This document shows positions 43,500 to 43,742 of a stretch of 43,742 nucleotides of DNA, in pieces. Under the pieces are notes generated by a model. It worked only from the letters and a program-made list of their open reading frames with translations, had not been told where the DNA came from and made no database searches. Numbering within the stretch: the first letter of the stretch is position 1; each line of letters opens with the position of its first letter. The position numbers were made by a program, and so were the translations under genes. The DNA is from Streptomyces sp. MUM 178J (GTDB lineage: Bacteria > Actinomycetota > Actinomycetes > Streptomycetales > Streptomycetaceae): contig NZ_JADWYQ010000050.1 in NCBI RefSeq assembly GCF_022414575.1, forward strand, positions 1-43,742, given 5' to 3'.

Positions 43500-43742
43500 A
43501 CCCGACGCACTTGTGTGTTCGGGCCGTATCCCGGAAGAGGCCGGGAATTCCGACTCAGAACCTCTGATAAAGTCGGTCCGGCCGAAAGGCAGCCGAAAGG
43601 CGAAAGGCCCTCCAACGGCCACTGGATACGGATTCCGCACCGGAAACGGAACGGGAAAAGGATCTGGTAGGGTTGGAAACACCGAAGGGAAGCGCCCGGA
43701 GGAAAGCCTGGACCGGTTGGTCGGGGTGAGTACGAAGGAAGC
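43500..43742 (+). promoter_or_regulatory. rRNA-operon promoter/leader region (16S gene expected beyond the edge)
   Basis: The sequence TCTGATAAAGTCGG (43563-43576) and, exactly 100 bases later, TCTGGTAGGGTTGG (43663-43676) look like the repeated -10 regions of streptomycete rrn promoters (TAAAGT and TAGGGT). Around them are the A/G-rich blocks CCGAAGGGAAGCGCCCGGAGG and GTGAGTACGAAGGAAGC, which I recognise from the leader upstream of Streptomyces 16S genes. No protein-coding sense is present in 43397-43742. Confidence 0.75.

Overview
The window looks like a stretch of a Streptomyces (or very close Streptomycetaceae) chromosome. Coding strands have strongly GC-biased third positions and many GTG starts. 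The gene order infB-rbfA-truB-ribF ... rpsO-pnp-M16 peptidase-dapB ... thyX-dapA-RNase J is the one I know from Streptomyces. A Streptomyces-type intergenic repeat and an rRNA-operon leader at the right edge fit the same picture. No tRNA gene, CRISPR array, insertion sequence or integrase was recognised by eye.

Left block (1-5649, + strand): the 3' part of infB, a DUF503 gene, rbfA and truB, closed by a strong hairpin, then a frame-broken conserved gene and ribF. This is translation initiation, 30S maturation, tRNA pseudouridylation and FMN/FAD synthesis. It is followed on the - strand (11761 down to 5864) by a complete peptide/nickel-type ABC importer: binding protein, two permeases and two ATPases. 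The last four genes overlap by ATGA.

Central block (11937-32647): a type VII (ESX) secretion locus. It holds an EspI-like Pro/Gln-rich MinD-type ATPase, an unrecognised 239-residue protein, EccE, EccB, the mycosin MycP, the EsxB/EsxA pair, EccC and EccD. Between esxA and eccC lies a variable-looking cassette on the - strand: an Esx-like small protein, a 762-residue WXG-type putative secreted protein, a membrane-anchored protein, a decayed lipoprotein remnant, an intact lipoprotein and an orphan DUF397 protein. Base composition drops sharply in this cassette, starting inside the 762-residue gene. I read this as an exchangeable T7SS substrate module, possibly of the polymorphic-toxin kind. The architecture is seen in the sequence; the function is inference.

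Right block (32973-43396, mostly +): rpsO-pnp with an intergenic hairpin and 18-bp tandem repeats, an M16 metallopeptidase, dapB, a small TPR-like membrane protein, a PH-like membrane protein and a small membrane protein on the - strand, thyX, dapA (apparently leaderless) and RNase J (TTG start behind a perfect 14-bp inverted repeat). The theme is RNA turnover plus lysine/diaminopimelate and thymidylate synthesis. After the RNase J terminator, 43500-43742 is an rRNA-operon leader, so a 16S gene should begin just beyond the window.
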